The translations under genes were made by a program, and so were the position numbers. Positions 50,240 to 58,868 of a stretch of 64,000 bases of DNA are shown here, one piece after another (the stretch's first letter is position 1; every line of letters begins with the position of its first letter). Where the stretch lies: positions 1 to 64,000 of the forward strand of contig JAEEQE010000010.1 in assembly GCA_016285145.1 (NCBI GenBank). The letters are read 5' to 3'. Source of the DNA: Bacteroidales bacterium (GTDB lineage Bacteria > Bacteroidota > Bacteroidia > Bacteroidales > WCHB1-69). A model generated the notes under the pieces. It did no database searches. It was not told the origin of the DNA and saw nothing but the letters and a program-made list of their open reading frames with translations.

Positions 50240-50318
50240 CCCTTTCCCTCGTGCCGTCGTTTCGCGGCGGCCCCATCCCGTTCTTCTTGGCACACGCCTG
50301 CCGCGCCGCGAGGGTGTG
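50240..50318 (+). repeat. Right inverted repeat (79 bp) flanking the RHS toxin block
   Basis: Mate of 46501-46579 in the opposite orientation, about 87% identical without gaps. Together the two arms enclose about 3.66 kb. Confidence 0.85.
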
Positions 50319-50333
50319 TGCATATGCACATCT

Positions 50334-50520
50334 CTACCGAACTTTCGTCCCTGTTGGGACGTGTGGCGTGCTGTGTCATCATTTCTACCGAGCTTTTGCC
50401 CCTAATCGGGGCATTTGTGTCTGCGTGGGGCCCTATTCCTACAGATATGCAACGCCTAACGGCGTTAGGGCGGGACGGGAACGTCCTCGGCTACAGATAT
50501 GCATCCCCTGACGGGGATGT
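50334..50520 (+). repeat. Array of four CTAC(A/C)GA-N6-hairpin elements
   Basis: Anchors at 50334, 50385, 50439 and 50491 are each followed by six bases and then a short hairpin: GTCCC-TGTT-GGGAC, GCCCC-TAATC-GGGGC, ACGCC-TAAC-GGCGT and TCCCC-TGAC-GGGGA. All four stems differ in sequence yet pair perfectly, so the structure rather than the sequence is kept. Spacing (about 51-54 bases) is not fixed and stems are not identical, so this is not a CRISPR. Confidence 0.75.
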
Positions 50521-50571
50521 TTTGTAAACTGTACCCAAAAAGTTGGAAAAAATCTGATCGGGACGTGATGG

Positions 50572-50610
50572 GATTCCGCCGCTCCTGTCGTTGCTGGCGG
50601 AATGGTGCAC
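50572..50610 (+). repeat. REP-like palindrome, copy f
   Basis: GATTCCGCC...GGCGGAATGGTGC with an eight-base stem (50573-50580 with 50596-50603). Same family as the copies around the GIY-YIG gene, 11 kb away. Confidence 0.75.
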
Positions 50611-50695
50611 GTCGCACTTGCTGTCCAGACGGCGGCAGATGGCCTTTCCCTAAAGTCCAAATTCTTGTGCCGCCGCATTTTTGTCTTCGTTGGCA

Positions 50696-50734
50696 CGCAC
50701 CATTCCACGAAACGCAATAGCGTTGAGCGGAATC
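50696..50734 (-). repeat. REP-like palindrome, copy g (nested stems)
   Basis: Minus strand GATTCCGCTCAACGC...GCGTTTCGTGGAATGGTGCG, with the inner stem AACGC/GCGTT as in copy d. Opposite orientation to copy f. Confidence 0.7.
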
Positions 50735-50754
50735 TCCAAACATTCGGGATGCCG

Positions 50755-50856
50755 TAAACCGCAAATCGGGAATCCCAATCCCCAAATCCCAACTGCCTTA
50801 ACTCTTTAGTTCCTTAACTTCTTAACTATAGTCCCAAATCCCAATCTCCAACCGCA
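50755..50856. repeat. Degenerate tandem tracts (AATCCCAAT; TTAACTTCTTAACT)
   Basis: Runs of AATCCCAATCCCCAAATCCC followed by TTAACTCTTTAGTTCCTTAACT and again CCCAAATCCCAATC lie between the REP copies and the rlmI stop. No gene. Confidence 0.55.
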
Positions 50857-50860
50857 AACC

Positions 50861-52045
50861 CTACGAACACTCCACCAGCAGCCCCTTCAGGTACTCGCCT
50901 TCGGGATGGTAGATGCTGACGGGATGGTCGAGGGCGTGCTGCATGTGGTGGACAATCCGGACACTTTTATGCTCTAAGGCGGCGGAGGAGAATACGATGG
51001 TGCGGAAGTCGTCGTGGCTGATGGCCTGTGAGCAGGAGAACGTGAAGAGTAGCCCGCCTGGGGTGAGCTTCTGCATGGCCTTGCGGTTGATGTTGCGATA
51101 TCCTTTGATGCCCTGCTCCTTCACGCGGTGGTGCTTGGCGAAGGCGGGTGGGTCGAGGACAATCAGGTCGTAGCTGTGGTCGGGAAGGTTGTCGAGGAAT
51201 CTGAACACATCCTCACAGTAGGCCGTGTGCCGGCGGGCAGCCTCTTCTCCCAGCAGGGCGATGTTCTGTTCGGTGAGGTCGATGGCTTTGCGGGAAATGT
51301 CAACGGAATCCACGTGCGCGGCGCCCCCGCGTAGTGCATACGCGGAAAAACCGCCCGAATAGCAGAACATGTTGAGCACGCGGCGGCCCTTGGCCAGCTG
51401 TCCTACCATCGCCCGGCTGTCGCGCTGGTCGAGGAAGAAGCCGGTCTTCTGCCCACCCGGGATGTCGATATGGAAGCCGATGCCGTTCTCCAGTCCTACA
51501 ATGTCATCGGGCATTGAGCCGGAAAGCAGGCCTTCTTCCATGGGCTCGTCTCCGTCTTCTGTCAGTGTCAGGCCGCTTTTATTGTAGATGGATTTCAAGT
51601 TGGGCAACAGCTCCCGGAGGATGCGGACGAAGGTGTCTTGTAACAGATACATGCCGTAGGAGTGGAACTGTATTACGGCATTGCCGTCGTAGCAGTCGAT
51701 GATGAGGCCGGGCAGCCCGTCGCCTTCGCCGTTCACGAGGCGGAACATGGTGGTGTCGGGATTGTCGGCCAGTCCGATATGTCGGCGGAAACAGAGAGCG
51801 TTCTCCACTTTGGATTTCCAGAAATCGTAGTCGGGAGTGGTGTGGTCGAAGGTGAAGATGCGGACGGCGATGGAGTTATGGTGGTAGTGGCCTAAGGCAA
51901 GGAAATTGCCGTCACGGTCGCACACCTCCACAATGTCGCCGTTGGCGATGTCGCGGTCGGCTTTGGCGATGGCCCCCGAGAATACCCAGGGATGGTAGCG
52001 TAAGACGGATTTTTCTTTGCCTTTCTGTAGGATGATTTTCTTCAT
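50861..52045 (-). CDS. rlmI: 23S rRNA (cytosine-C5) methyltransferase RlmI-like
   Basis: 394 residues. An N-terminal PUA domain (about 1-75: YHPWVFSGAIAKADRDIANGDIVEV) precedes a linker domain and a Rossmann methyltransferase domain with GGQKTGFFLDQRDSR, LNMFCYSGGFSAYALRGGAAHVDSVD (SAM binding), LIVLDPPAFAK (DPPxF active motif) and LLFTFSCSQAISHDDF carrying the catalytic Cys. It methylates a cytosine in 23S rRNA (C1962 in E. coli). It ends seven bases after the stop of the DUF1846 gene, so both may be co-transcribed. Confidence 0.93.
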   Translation of the reverse strand: MKKIILQKGKEKSVLRYHPWVFSGAIAKADRDIANGDIVEVCDRDGNFLALGHYHHNSIAVRIFTFDHTTPDYDFWKSKVENALCFRRHIGLADNPDTTMFRLVNGEGDGLPGLIIDCYDGNAVIQFHSYGMYLLQDTFVRILRELLPNLKSIYNKSGLTLTEDGDEPMEEGLLSGSMPDDIVGLENGIGFHIDIPGGQKTGFFLDQRDSRAMVGQLAKGRRVLNMFCYSGGFSAYALRGGAAHVDSVDISRKAIDLTEQNIALLGEEAARRHTAYCEDVFRFLDNLPDHSYDLIVLDPPAFAKHHRVKEQGIKGYRNINRKAMQKLTPGGLLFTFSCSQAISHDDFRTIVFSSAALEHKSVRIVHHMQHALDHPVSIYHPEGEYLKGLLVECS

Positions 52046-52052
52046 GGAGAGG

Positions 52053-53519
52053 TTATTTCTTTTTCTTTACAGGTTCGCAGGTGAGGCCAATGCCTAACTT
52101 TTTGAATATCTTATGGTCCACCTCGCTTAGCATGACGGTGGTATGTGCTTGGCATCCTTGTAGTTGTGGTAGGCATTCCAGTGCTTTGCGACACTTCTCG
52201 TCATGCAGGCTGAGCATGGAGAGGGCCACTAACACCTCGTCGGTGTGCAGGCGCGGATTGTGTCCGTGCAGCAGGTTGACCTTGGTCTTCTGGATGGGCT
52301 CAATCATTTCCTGCGGGATGAGTTTCACGCTGTGGTCAATGCCGGCCAGATACTTGGTGGCGTTGAGCAACAGGGCGGCGCTGGGTCCTAATAGCGGACT
52401 GGTCTTGGCTGTGATGATGGAACCGTCGGCCAGCTCGATGGCGGAGGAGGCCAAGCCCGTCTCTTCCTTGCGCTGGCGCGCTGCCACGATGGTCTTGCGG
52501 TTGTCGGTGGTGACTTGCGCCCGCTTCAGCAGCAGGGAAATTTTGTTGACCTCGTGTTCGGTGGCCTTGCCGTCCACCACGTTGCACAATGCCGTGAAGT
52601 AGCGGCGGATGATCTCATCCTTGGAGGCCTCACAGCATACTTCGTCATCGGAGATGCAGTATCCGGCCATGTTTACCCCCATGTCGGTGGGTGATTTGTA
52701 CGGGTTTTCGCCGTAGATGCCTTCGAAAATGGCGTTCAGGACAGGGAATATCTCGATGTCGCGGTTGTAGTTGACTGCCATCTTGTCGTAGGCCTCCAGA
52801 TGGAAGGGGTCGATCATGTTCACGTCGTCCAGGTCGGCGGTGGCGGCCTCGTAGGCGATGTTGACGGGATGTTTCAGCGACAGGTTCCAGATGGGGAATG
52901 TCTCGAATTTGGCGTAGCCGGCCTTGATGCCGCGCTGATTCTCTTGATAGAGCTGGCTCAGGCAAACGGCCATCTTGCCGCTGCCGGGGCCGGGAGCCGT
53001 GACCACCACGAGTGGACGGGTGGTCTGCACGTATTCGTTGCGACCGAAACCCTCGTCGGAATCGATGAGATCGACATTAGTAGGGTATCCTTCTATTATA
53101 TAATGGTAATAGACGCTGATGCCGAGGCGTTCCAGCCGCTCGCGGTAGGCGATGGCACTGGCCTGCCCGTTGTAGTGGGTGATGACCACGCCGCTGACTA
53201 AAAAGCCTCGCTCCATGAAAATGTCGCGCAGACGCAGCACATCCTCGTCATACGTGATGCCAAGGTCGCCCCGGATCTTGTTCTTCTCGATGTCCACCGC
53301 ACTGATGACGATGACAATCTCCGCATCGTCCTGCAGCTGCGTCAGCATCCGCAGCTTGCTGTCAGGCTGGAAACCGGGCAATACACGGCTCGCATGGAAA
53401 TCGTCAAACAATTTCCCGCCGAATTCCAGATAAAGTTTGTGGCCGAATTGGGCAATGCGCTCCTTGATGTGCTCTGATTGGATTTTCAGATACTTCCCGT
53501 TGTCAAAACCTATTTTCAT
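52053..53519 (-). CDS. DUF1846 family protein
   Basis: 488 residues from MKIGFDNGKYLKIQSEHI, a start supported by the -7 box 25 bases upstream. The family is conserved and of unknown biochemical role. Visible blocks: EFGGKLFDDFHASRVLPGFQPDSKLRML, EIVIVISAVDIEKNKIRGDLGITYD, VVVTAPGPGSGKMAVCLSQLYQ (a P-loop-like GPGSGKMA segment), NPYKSPTDMGVNMAGYCISDDEV and the C-terminal LHGHNPRLHTDEVLVALSML. Length is typical. It probably shares a transcript with rlmI. Confidence 0.9.
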   Translation of the reverse strand: MKIGFDNGKYLKIQSEHIKERIAQFGHKLYLEFGGKLFDDFHASRVLPGFQPDSKLRMLTQLQDDAEIVIVISAVDIEKNKIRGDLGITYDEDVLRLRDIFMERGFLVSGVVITHYNGQASAIAYRERLERLGISVYYHYIIEGYPTNVDLIDSDEGFGRNEYVQTTRPLVVVTAPGPGSGKMAVCLSQLYQENQRGIKAGYAKFETFPIWNLSLKHPVNIAYEAATADLDDVNMIDPFHLEAYDKMAVNYNRDIEIFPVLNAIFEGIYGENPYKSPTDMGVNMAGYCISDDEVCCEASKDEIIRRYFTALCNVVDGKATEHEVNKISLLLKRAQVTTDNRKTIVAARQRKEETGLASSAIELADGSIITAKTSPLLGPSAALLLNATKYLAGIDHSVKLIPQEMIEPIQKTKVNLLHGHNPRLHTDEVLVALSMLSLHDEKCRKALECLPQLQGCQAHTTVMLSEVDHKIFKKLGIGLTCEPVKKKK

Positions 53520-53543
53520 AATAGTGCTGATTAATACGGGGTG

Positions 53544-53551
53544 CAAATATA
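53544..53551 (-). promoter_or_regulatory. Promoter -7 box TATATTTG for DUF1846-rlmI
   Basis: Minus-strand TAnnTTTG match, 25 bases before the ATG at 53519. Confidence 0.7.
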
Positions 53552-53606
53552 ATGTTTTTTCTTTCACTCAGCCAAACCTTTGGGAAAAAACTGAAAATTA
53601 TTTTTG

Positions 53607-53614
53607 TATTTTTG
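53607..53614 (+). promoter_or_regulatory. Promoter -7 box TATTTTTG for the DUF819 gene
   Basis: Plus-strand TAnnTTTG match, 56 bases before the ATG at 53670. Confidence 0.65.
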
Positions 53615-53669
53615 CAACTCGTAAAAGCGTTTACTTTTTAATAATAGAATAATTGAAAATCCTTTGCTT

Positions 53670-54878
53670 ATGGCGAGTGTTTATCTTATGATTGTCGGTT
53701 ATTTCATCCTTCCGGTCCTGATAATTTTGCTTTTCAACAAGAAGAAATGGGCCCAGAAATTCGGCACCGTTATTCTGGCGTACGCGGCGGGTATCATCAT
53801 TGCCCTGCTGAATACGGCGTTCGGCTTCTTCCCTGCGGAGGGTGAGGCGGGTGCCGAGCTGCTTACTTCGGTGCAGAAAAACCTGATGAGCGTGTGCGTG
53901 CCGCTGGCCATCCCCCTCATGCTCTTCAATTCGGATTTCAAACTGTGGACGAAATCCCTGCCTAAGACACTCGCGGTACTCGTGGGTGGTGTTATCTCCG
54001 TGACTATCGCATTGGTGGCCGGCTATTTCATCTTCCAGACCCGCGACTTCGGCTCCGCCGAGGAGTTCAAGAAGGCGGCCGTGATGATGACAGGCATCTA
54101 TACCGGCGGCACTATGAATTTCGCGGCCCTTGGCGAGATGGTTCACGCCGATCCCAACACCATCAGTATCACGCTGGCTTTTGAGGAAATCATCACCCTG
54201 CCGTTCATTATTTTCATCTTGGCTGGCGGTTACAAGTTTTTCCGCAAACTGCTGCCTTTCAAGGATGAGACCTCCCTCTCCGAACAGGATGAACACTCTG
54301 ATGTGGCGGAAGGCACCTTCGAAAATTATCGGGGAATGCTTAAAGGCAAGACCTTCGGCAAGATGATGCTCGGTCTGCTGCTATCCATTCTGATGCTCGG
54401 TGTGGGGGTGGGCCTCTCCCTGCTGATTGTCGGAAAGATCAACGAACTGGTTGTTATTCTGACTATTACTACATTGGCCATTATTGCCTCCTTCAGCAAG
54501 AAAATTCGAGAATTGCCCAAAACATTCGAGTTGGGCATGTTCTTTATCCTGATCTTCAGTGTGGTGGTGGCCTCCATGTTCGATGTCACTAAGATTGACC
54601 ACTCCTCCCTGAATATCATGTGGTTCATCCTGTTTGTGATGATGACCTCCATTGTGCTGCATCTGGTCTTCTGCCGTCTGTTCAAGGTGAGTGGTGATTT
54701 GTTCACAGTGGGGCACATCAGCCTGCTCTGTTCGCCCCCGTTTGTCCCGCCCATCGTGGAGGCCCTCGGAAACCGTAAAGTGCTGATCAGCGGCATCGCT
54801 ATCGGGTTGGTGGGGTATGCTCTCGGCACTTACTTGGGCTCGATTTTCGCCACACTACTGGGACTGCCGTTGTTTTAG
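53670..54878 (+). CDS. DUF819 family integral membrane protein
   Basis: 402 residues from the ATG at 53670 (MASVYLMIVGYFIL); a TTG two codons upstream is less likely. Ten to twelve membrane helices. Blocks typical of DUF819: QKNLMSVCVPLAIPLMLFNSDF, AVMMTGIYTGGTMNFAALGEM, FFILIFSVVVASMFDVTKI and SLLCSPPFVPPIVEALGNRKVLISGIAIGLVGYALGTYLG. The two halves look like an inverted transporter repeat, related to glutamate/sodium-type carriers. The substrate is unknown. Confidence 0.88.
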   Translation: MASVYLMIVGYFILPVLIILLFNKKKWAQKFGTVILAYAAGIIIALLNTAFGFFPAEGEAGAELLTSVQKNLMSVCVPLAIPLMLFNSDFKLWTKSLPKTLAVLVGGVISVTIALVAGYFIFQTRDFGSAEEFKKAAVMMTGIYTGGTMNFAALGEMVHADPNTISITLAFEEIITLPFIIFILAGGYKFFRKLLPFKDETSLSEQDEHSDVAEGTFENYRGMLKGKTFGKMMLGLLLSILMLGVGVGLSLLIVGKINELVVILTITTLAIIASFSKKIRELPKTFELGMFFILIFSVVVASMFDVTKIDHSSLNIMWFILFVMMTSIVLHLVFCRLFKVSGDLFTVGHISLLCSPPFVPPIVEALGNRKVLISGIAIGLVGYALGTYLGSIFATLLGLPLF

Positions 54879-54900
54879 AAACCCTATATGGCAAAATAAT

Positions 54901-55851
54901 TTAGTAGGTGTTTAGCACGCCAAGTGAATCAATGGCTTGGGCGACTTTTAGGGAGAAAAGATTTGCCCCGGTCTTGTTCAAATGCATAGTGTTGTAGAAA
55001 TAAGTGGTGTCGTAGCTTAATTCATCATACGTGTAATCCAACAGCGGAATGCCATTCTTGCGGGCGATTTCGGCAAACATATTGTGCATTCCGGCGTAAT
55101 CGGACATTTTTTTCGTACCGCCGATATAAAATGGCGATACAATGAGGACCACTGGCACATTTTCCTGCCTGCATTCGGTCAGAAACTCCTGAAACTGTCG
55201 CAGTATGGTGCTGTCTTTCGTGTACGTCACGCTGGCTTGTTTCTTCAAGGCATTGCCATCCCATTTCTTGTCAAACCCGTGAAATCCTTTGTATAAGCCT
55301 GCACTGTAATCCTTTGATGCAGAGGATGATGATGTGAGTAGCTTCCGCATGAGATCTTTTCGCCCGAGATAGCGCCAACAGGGTATGAATCGGTCTGGCC
55401 ATGAGAAATGTTCCAGCTTATGGCATGAATTCCATAAGTTTTTGTCTAAAGGAAGATATGGCACAAATTGGTCCCGTTCGTATCCGTTGCTTTTCTGCAT
55501 GGTGCCATGGCTGACCTCGTATAAGATGAGCCTTGGTTTTGGGTTGCCATGTTGTCTATATAAATGATATCTGATGATTTGTGCATCAGCGGGCCGGCCA
55601 TTCATTCCTAAATTGTAGCTGTTTACATGCAGTATTGAATCTATTATCGCCGGGTTGAAATGCACGTAAGCCCGCGAACTGCCCATGACCAGCACATCGC
55701 TGTGTATATTGTCATGGTATATGTCGTTCCATGTGGCAAACGGGGAAGTGCGGATACGCAAAGCCCTTTGAGTCAGGATTGTATCGAATATCAACGCTAT
55801 AGTTAGCAGGATACAGGAGAACAGGATAATATGCAGAAGGAATTTTTTCAT
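54901..55851 (-). CDS. SGNH-like membrane-anchored protein, partner of MBOAT copy 2
   Basis: 316 residues from the ATG at 55851, one base after the MBOAT stop. N-terminal signal anchor (LLHIILFSCILLTIALIF) and an extracytoplasmic SGNH-type domain with block I VLVMGSSRAYVHFNP (catalytic Ser), an Asn-containing YNLGMNGRPADAQ block, and the C-terminal NTMHLNKTGANLF carrying the likely catalytic His. The catalytic blocks are closer to the textbook pattern than in the copy-1 partner. Predicted to place an acyl group, donated by the adjacent MBOAT, on an exported glycan. Confidence 0.82.
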   Translation of the reverse strand: MKKFLLHIILFSCILLTIALIFDTILTQRALRIRTSPFATWNDIYHDNIHSDVLVMGSSRAYVHFNPAIIDSILHVNSYNLGMNGRPADAQIIRYHLYRQHGNPKPRLILYEVSHGTMQKSNGYERDQFVPYLPLDKNLWNSCHKLEHFSWPDRFIPCWRYLGRKDLMRKLLTSSSSASKDYSAGLYKGFHGFDKKWDGNALKKQASVTYTKDSTILRQFQEFLTECRQENVPVVLIVSPFYIGGTKKMSDYAGMHNMFAEIARKNGIPLLDYTYDELSYDTTYFYNTMHLNKTGANLFSLKVAQAIDSLGVLNTY

Positions 55852-55852
55852 G

Positions 55853-57271
55853 TCAGAATTGGAAATAAATGAAACTTTCGGAGTTGGAGTACGAGAAGAA
55901 AAGGATGGCAATCAGGATAAGATAGAGGATGTAATGCCATATGTGTGGTGTGCTTCGGAGGTCAAGACCGTGCTGCCGCGCACGCTGCAGCCATTCTATT
56001 GCAAGCATTCCTATGGATAGTAAAGTGGCGGCGAGAAGTCCTTTTGAGTATAAGGTCCCCCAATGCGGAATCCGGAGGAGGTAGTCCCAAGCCTGCGAGA
56101 TGGAATCGGCCCGGAACAGAATCCAGCCGACGGTGACGAGTGCGAAGGTGAGCAGTATTTGTGCTGTTTCTTTCAGTGAGGGCAGCAGCTTGCCTTCTGC
56201 GACCTCATTCAGGTATTTACGGTTTTTCCCGAGCAGGATAAGAGGCAGGAACAGAAGGGCATGATAAGCCCCCCATGCGATGAACGTCCAGTTGGCGCCG
56301 TGCCAGAAGCCGCTCAGCAGGAAAATAATGAAGGTGTTCCGAATAACCTTGCCTTTCGGAACGCGGCTTCCTCCGAGGGGAATATAGACGTAGTCGCGGA
56401 ACCAGGTGGTCAGCGAGATGTGCCAGCGGCGCCAGAACTCGGCAATGTCGCGGCTGAAATAGGGATTCCGGAAGTTTCGAATCAGCGTGATTCCGAACAA
56501 TTTGGCGGTGCCAATGGCGATGTCGGAATAGCCGGAGAAATCGCCGTAGATTTGGATGGCGAACAAGACGGCGGCAACCACCAAGGTGGGTCCGCTTTGG
56601 GTTTGGTAATGGCCGAACACATAGTTGACATACAGGGCGCAGGTGTCGGCCACGGCCACCTTCTTGAACAGGCCCCATAGAATCTGCCGCATGCCGTCCA
56701 CCCCTTGCGTGTAATCGAATGTTCGGGGTTTTTCGAATTGCGGCAGCAGGTTGGTGGCCCGCTCGATAGGGCCTGCCACCAGTTGCGGGAAGAAGCTCAC
56801 GAAGGCGAAGAACTGCACGATGTCGCGGGTGGGCTCCAGCTTCTGCCGGTAGACATCGATGCTGTAGCTCAACGCCTGGAATGTGTAGAAACTGATGCCG
56901 ACAGGCAGTATAAGATGCAGCAACAGATTGTCGCTATTGCCTTGAAGAAACAGTCTGGCAAACGAGTCGGCGAAGAAATCGTAGTATTTGAAAAGTCCTA
57001 ATATGCTTAAATTCAGAGCGATATTCAGGATGTGGATAATTTTGGCGATGCGTTGTTGTCGATATCGGGCAATCAACAGGCCGCTTCCCCAGCTGCAGAA
57101 GGATGTGAAGGCGATAAGGAAAAGGAACCTCCAGTCCCACCAGCCGTAGAAGATGTAGGAGACTGCCACGATGAAAAGGTTCTGCCATTTCACGTTGCGG
57201 TTGAACACGAACCAGTACAGCAGGAACACGACGGGTAGGAAGATGGCGAATTCTATGGAGTTGAACAGCAT
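55853..57271 (-). CDS. MBOAT family O-acyltransferase (AlgI/DltB-like), copy 2
   Basis: 472 residues. Collinear with the MBOAT at 11554-12975: same N terminus MLFNSIEF, LPVGISFYTFQALSYSIDVYR, PQLVAGPIERATNLL, RRWHISLTTWFRDYVYIPLGG (His284), GFWHGANWTF (His324) and the same ending SFIYFQF. It acts with the SGNH-like protein encoded one base downstream. It has its own -7 box, and a terminator separates it from the ribosomal-protein operon. Divergence from copy 1 is substantial, so the duplication is old or the two were acquired separately. Confidence 0.92.
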   Translation of the reverse strand: MLFNSIEFAIFLPVVFLLYWFVFNRNVKWQNLFIVAVSYIFYGWWDWRFLFLIAFTSFCSWGSGLLIARYRQQRIAKIIHILNIALNLSILGLFKYYDFFADSFARLFLQGNSDNLLLHLILPVGISFYTFQALSYSIDVYRQKLEPTRDIVQFFAFVSFFPQLVAGPIERATNLLPQFEKPRTFDYTQGVDGMRQILWGLFKKVAVADTCALYVNYVFGHYQTQSGPTLVVAAVLFAIQIYGDFSGYSDIAIGTAKLFGITLIRNFRNPYFSRDIAEFWRRWHISLTTWFRDYVYIPLGGSRVPKGKVIRNTFIIFLLSGFWHGANWTFIAWGAYHALLFLPLILLGKNRKYLNEVAEGKLLPSLKETAQILLTFALVTVGWILFRADSISQAWDYLLRIPHWGTLYSKGLLAATLLSIGMLAIEWLQRARQHGLDLRSTPHIWHYILYLILIAILFFSYSNSESFIYFQF

Positions 57272-57294
57272 CGTGGGTACTTTTGTTGAAGTTG

Positions 57295-57302
57295 CAAAAA
57301 TA
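57295..57302 (-). promoter_or_regulatory. Promoter -7 box TATTTTTG for MBOAT copy 2
   Basis: Minus-strand TAnnTTTG match, 24 bases before the MBOAT ATG and just downstream of the ribosomal operon terminator. Confidence 0.7.
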
Positions 57303-57327
57303 AGGAATATTTTGGTGTTTACTTGAT

Positions 57328-57361
57328 AAAAAAAATCCCTCTCCGATTGGAGAAGGATTTT
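57328..57361 (-). terminator. Rho-independent terminator of the ribosomal-protein operon
   Basis: On the minus strand AATCCTTCTCC pairs with GGAGAGGGATT (11 bp with one G-T pair) around loop AATC, followed by a run of T. It lies 64 bases after the rpsS stop and shows that the operon really ends there. Confidence 0.85.
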
Positions 57362-57424
57362 CTGATATAGTGTGATAATTGAATATCGAAGGAAGGAAGC
57401 GGTTCTGGTTTCAGAGATGTCTCT

Positions 57425-57703
57425 TTATTTAGAACCTTTGTCTTTTTGTCCTGCGTGTCCGCGGAAGATACGGGTGGGAGCAAATTCGCCGAGTTTGTGG
57501 CCGACCATGTTTTCGGTTACATACACGGGGATGAATTTGTTGCCGTTGTGGACAGCGATGGTGAGGCCGACGAAGTCAGGGGAGATCATGGAAGCGCGGG
57601 ACCATGTCTTGATGGTGCTCTTCTTGCCGGATTCCTGAGCGGCGATCACACGTTGTTCCAGTTTGTAATGTATATACGGACCTTTTTTTAATGAACGACT
57701 CAT
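57425..57703 (-). CDS. rpsS: 30S ribosomal protein S19
   Basis: 92 residues with [67 protein letters not shown]. Full length. It is the last gene of the shortened S10-type operon; the usual next gene, rplV, is absent and a terminator follows. Confidence 0.98.
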   Translation of the reverse strand: MSRSLKKGPYIHYKLEQRVIAAQESGKKSTIKTWSRASMISPDFVGLTIAVHNGNKFIPVYVTENMVGHKLGEFAPTRIFRGHAGQKDKGSK

Positions 57704-57720
57704 AATGTTAGGATTTTAGA

Positions 57721-58545
57721 TTATTTCTTTCTTCTTTCGATGATGTATTGTGAAGAGTTCTTCTTCGGATGTCTGGTCTTATAACCCTTAGCAGGCATAC
57801 CCTTGCGGGAGCGAGGATGACCACCGGAGGCGCGGCCTTCACCACCACCCATGGGGTGATCGACAGGGTTCATGACGACACCACGGTTGCGCGGACGTCT
57901 GCCTAACCAGCGACTTCTACCGGCCTTGCCGGAGACTTCGAGGCTGTGGTCACCGTTGGACACGATGCCGATGGTGGCCTTGCAGGCGCAGAGGATCATG
58001 CGGGTCTCGCCGGAAGGCAGCTTGATGACGGCGTATTTGCCTTCGCGGGACATCAGCTGGGCGTAGGAGCCGGCGCTGCGGGCGATCTTGGCACCCTGGC
58101 CCGGACGCATTTCAATATTGTGGATGATGGAGCCGAAGGGGATCTCACCGATGGGCAGACAGTTGCCCAAGTCGGGAGAGACGCCTGCACCGCTGACGAT
58201 GACCTGGCCGACCTTCATGCCGTGGGGAGCCACGATGTAGCGTTTCTCACCGTCTGCGTAGAAAACCAACGCGATACGGGCGGAACGGTTGGGGTCGTAT
58301 TCAATCGTCTTCACTGTGGCAGGGATACCGTCCTTCTCTCTCTTGAAGTCGATGATACGGTACATCTGCTTGTGGCCGCCACCGCGGTAGCGGACCGTCA
58401 TTTTACCACTGTTGTTTCTTCCGCCTGTCCGGTGTTTCGGACACAACAGGCTCTTTTCCGGTCTGTTGGTGGTAATGTCATCAAATGCGCTTATGACTTT
58501 GAAGCGCTGACCCGGCGTTACTGGTTTGTACTTTTTTAATGCCAT
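57721..58545 (-). CDS. rplB: 50S ribosomal protein L2
   Basis: 274 residues. Conserved segments: [75 protein letters not shown] and the C-terminal [17 protein letters not shown] containing the His important for peptidyl-transferase function. It lies between rpsS (17-base gap) and rplW (5-base gap). Confidence 0.98.
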   Translation of the reverse strand: MALKKYKPVTPGQRFKVISAFDDITTNRPEKSLLCPKHRTGGRNNSGKMTVRYRGGGHKQMYRIIDFKREKDGIPATVKTIEYDPNRSARIALVFYADGEKRYIVAPHGMKVGQVIVSGAGVSPDLGNCLPIGEIPFGSIIHNIEMRPGQGAKIARSAGSYAQLMSREGKYAVIKLPSGETRMILCACKATIGIVSNGDHSLEVSGKAGRSRWLGRRPRNRGVVMNPVDHPMGGGEGRASGGHPRSRKGMPAKGYKTRHPKKNSSQYIIERRKK

Positions 58546-58550
58546 TTCTC

Positions 58551-58841
58551 TTAAATGTTACTGTAAAAATCGATTTTTTGATCCTTGTCCACGAACACGT
58601 AGGCCTTTTTGAAGTTGTTCTTTTGACCTGTTATGACGCCAGCCTTAGTATTACGGTTCGAGACTTTACCGCGTTGGATCAGAGTGTTAACGCGGACTAC
58701 TTTAACACCATAAACGGCTTCCACTTCGCGCTTGATTTCGGGTTTGGTGGCTTCGCGGGTCACCATGAAACCGTAGCGGTTGTATTTGTCAGCCGTCTGC
58801 GTCATTTTTTCGCTGATGATGGGTTTTATAATGATACTCAT
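58551..58841 (-). CDS. rplW: 50S ribosomal protein L23
   Basis: 96 residues: [46 protein letters not shown] and a short basic loop. It forms part of the exit-tunnel rim where signal recognition particle and trigger factor dock. Typical length and position. Confidence 0.97.
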   Translation of the reverse strand: MSIIIKPIISEKMTQTADKYNRYGFMVTREATKPEIKREVEAVYGVKVVRVNTLIQRGKVSNRNTKAGVITGQKNNFKKAYVFVDKDQKIDFYSNI

Positions 58842-58868
58842 TGTTGTTTCTTTTTAAGGTTTTGAAAA

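Noticed and set aside
50334..50520. Regularly spaced hairpin repeats looking like a small CRISPR array
   Set aside because: Only a 7-base anchor is shared, stems differ between units, spacing varies, and no cas genes are nearby.
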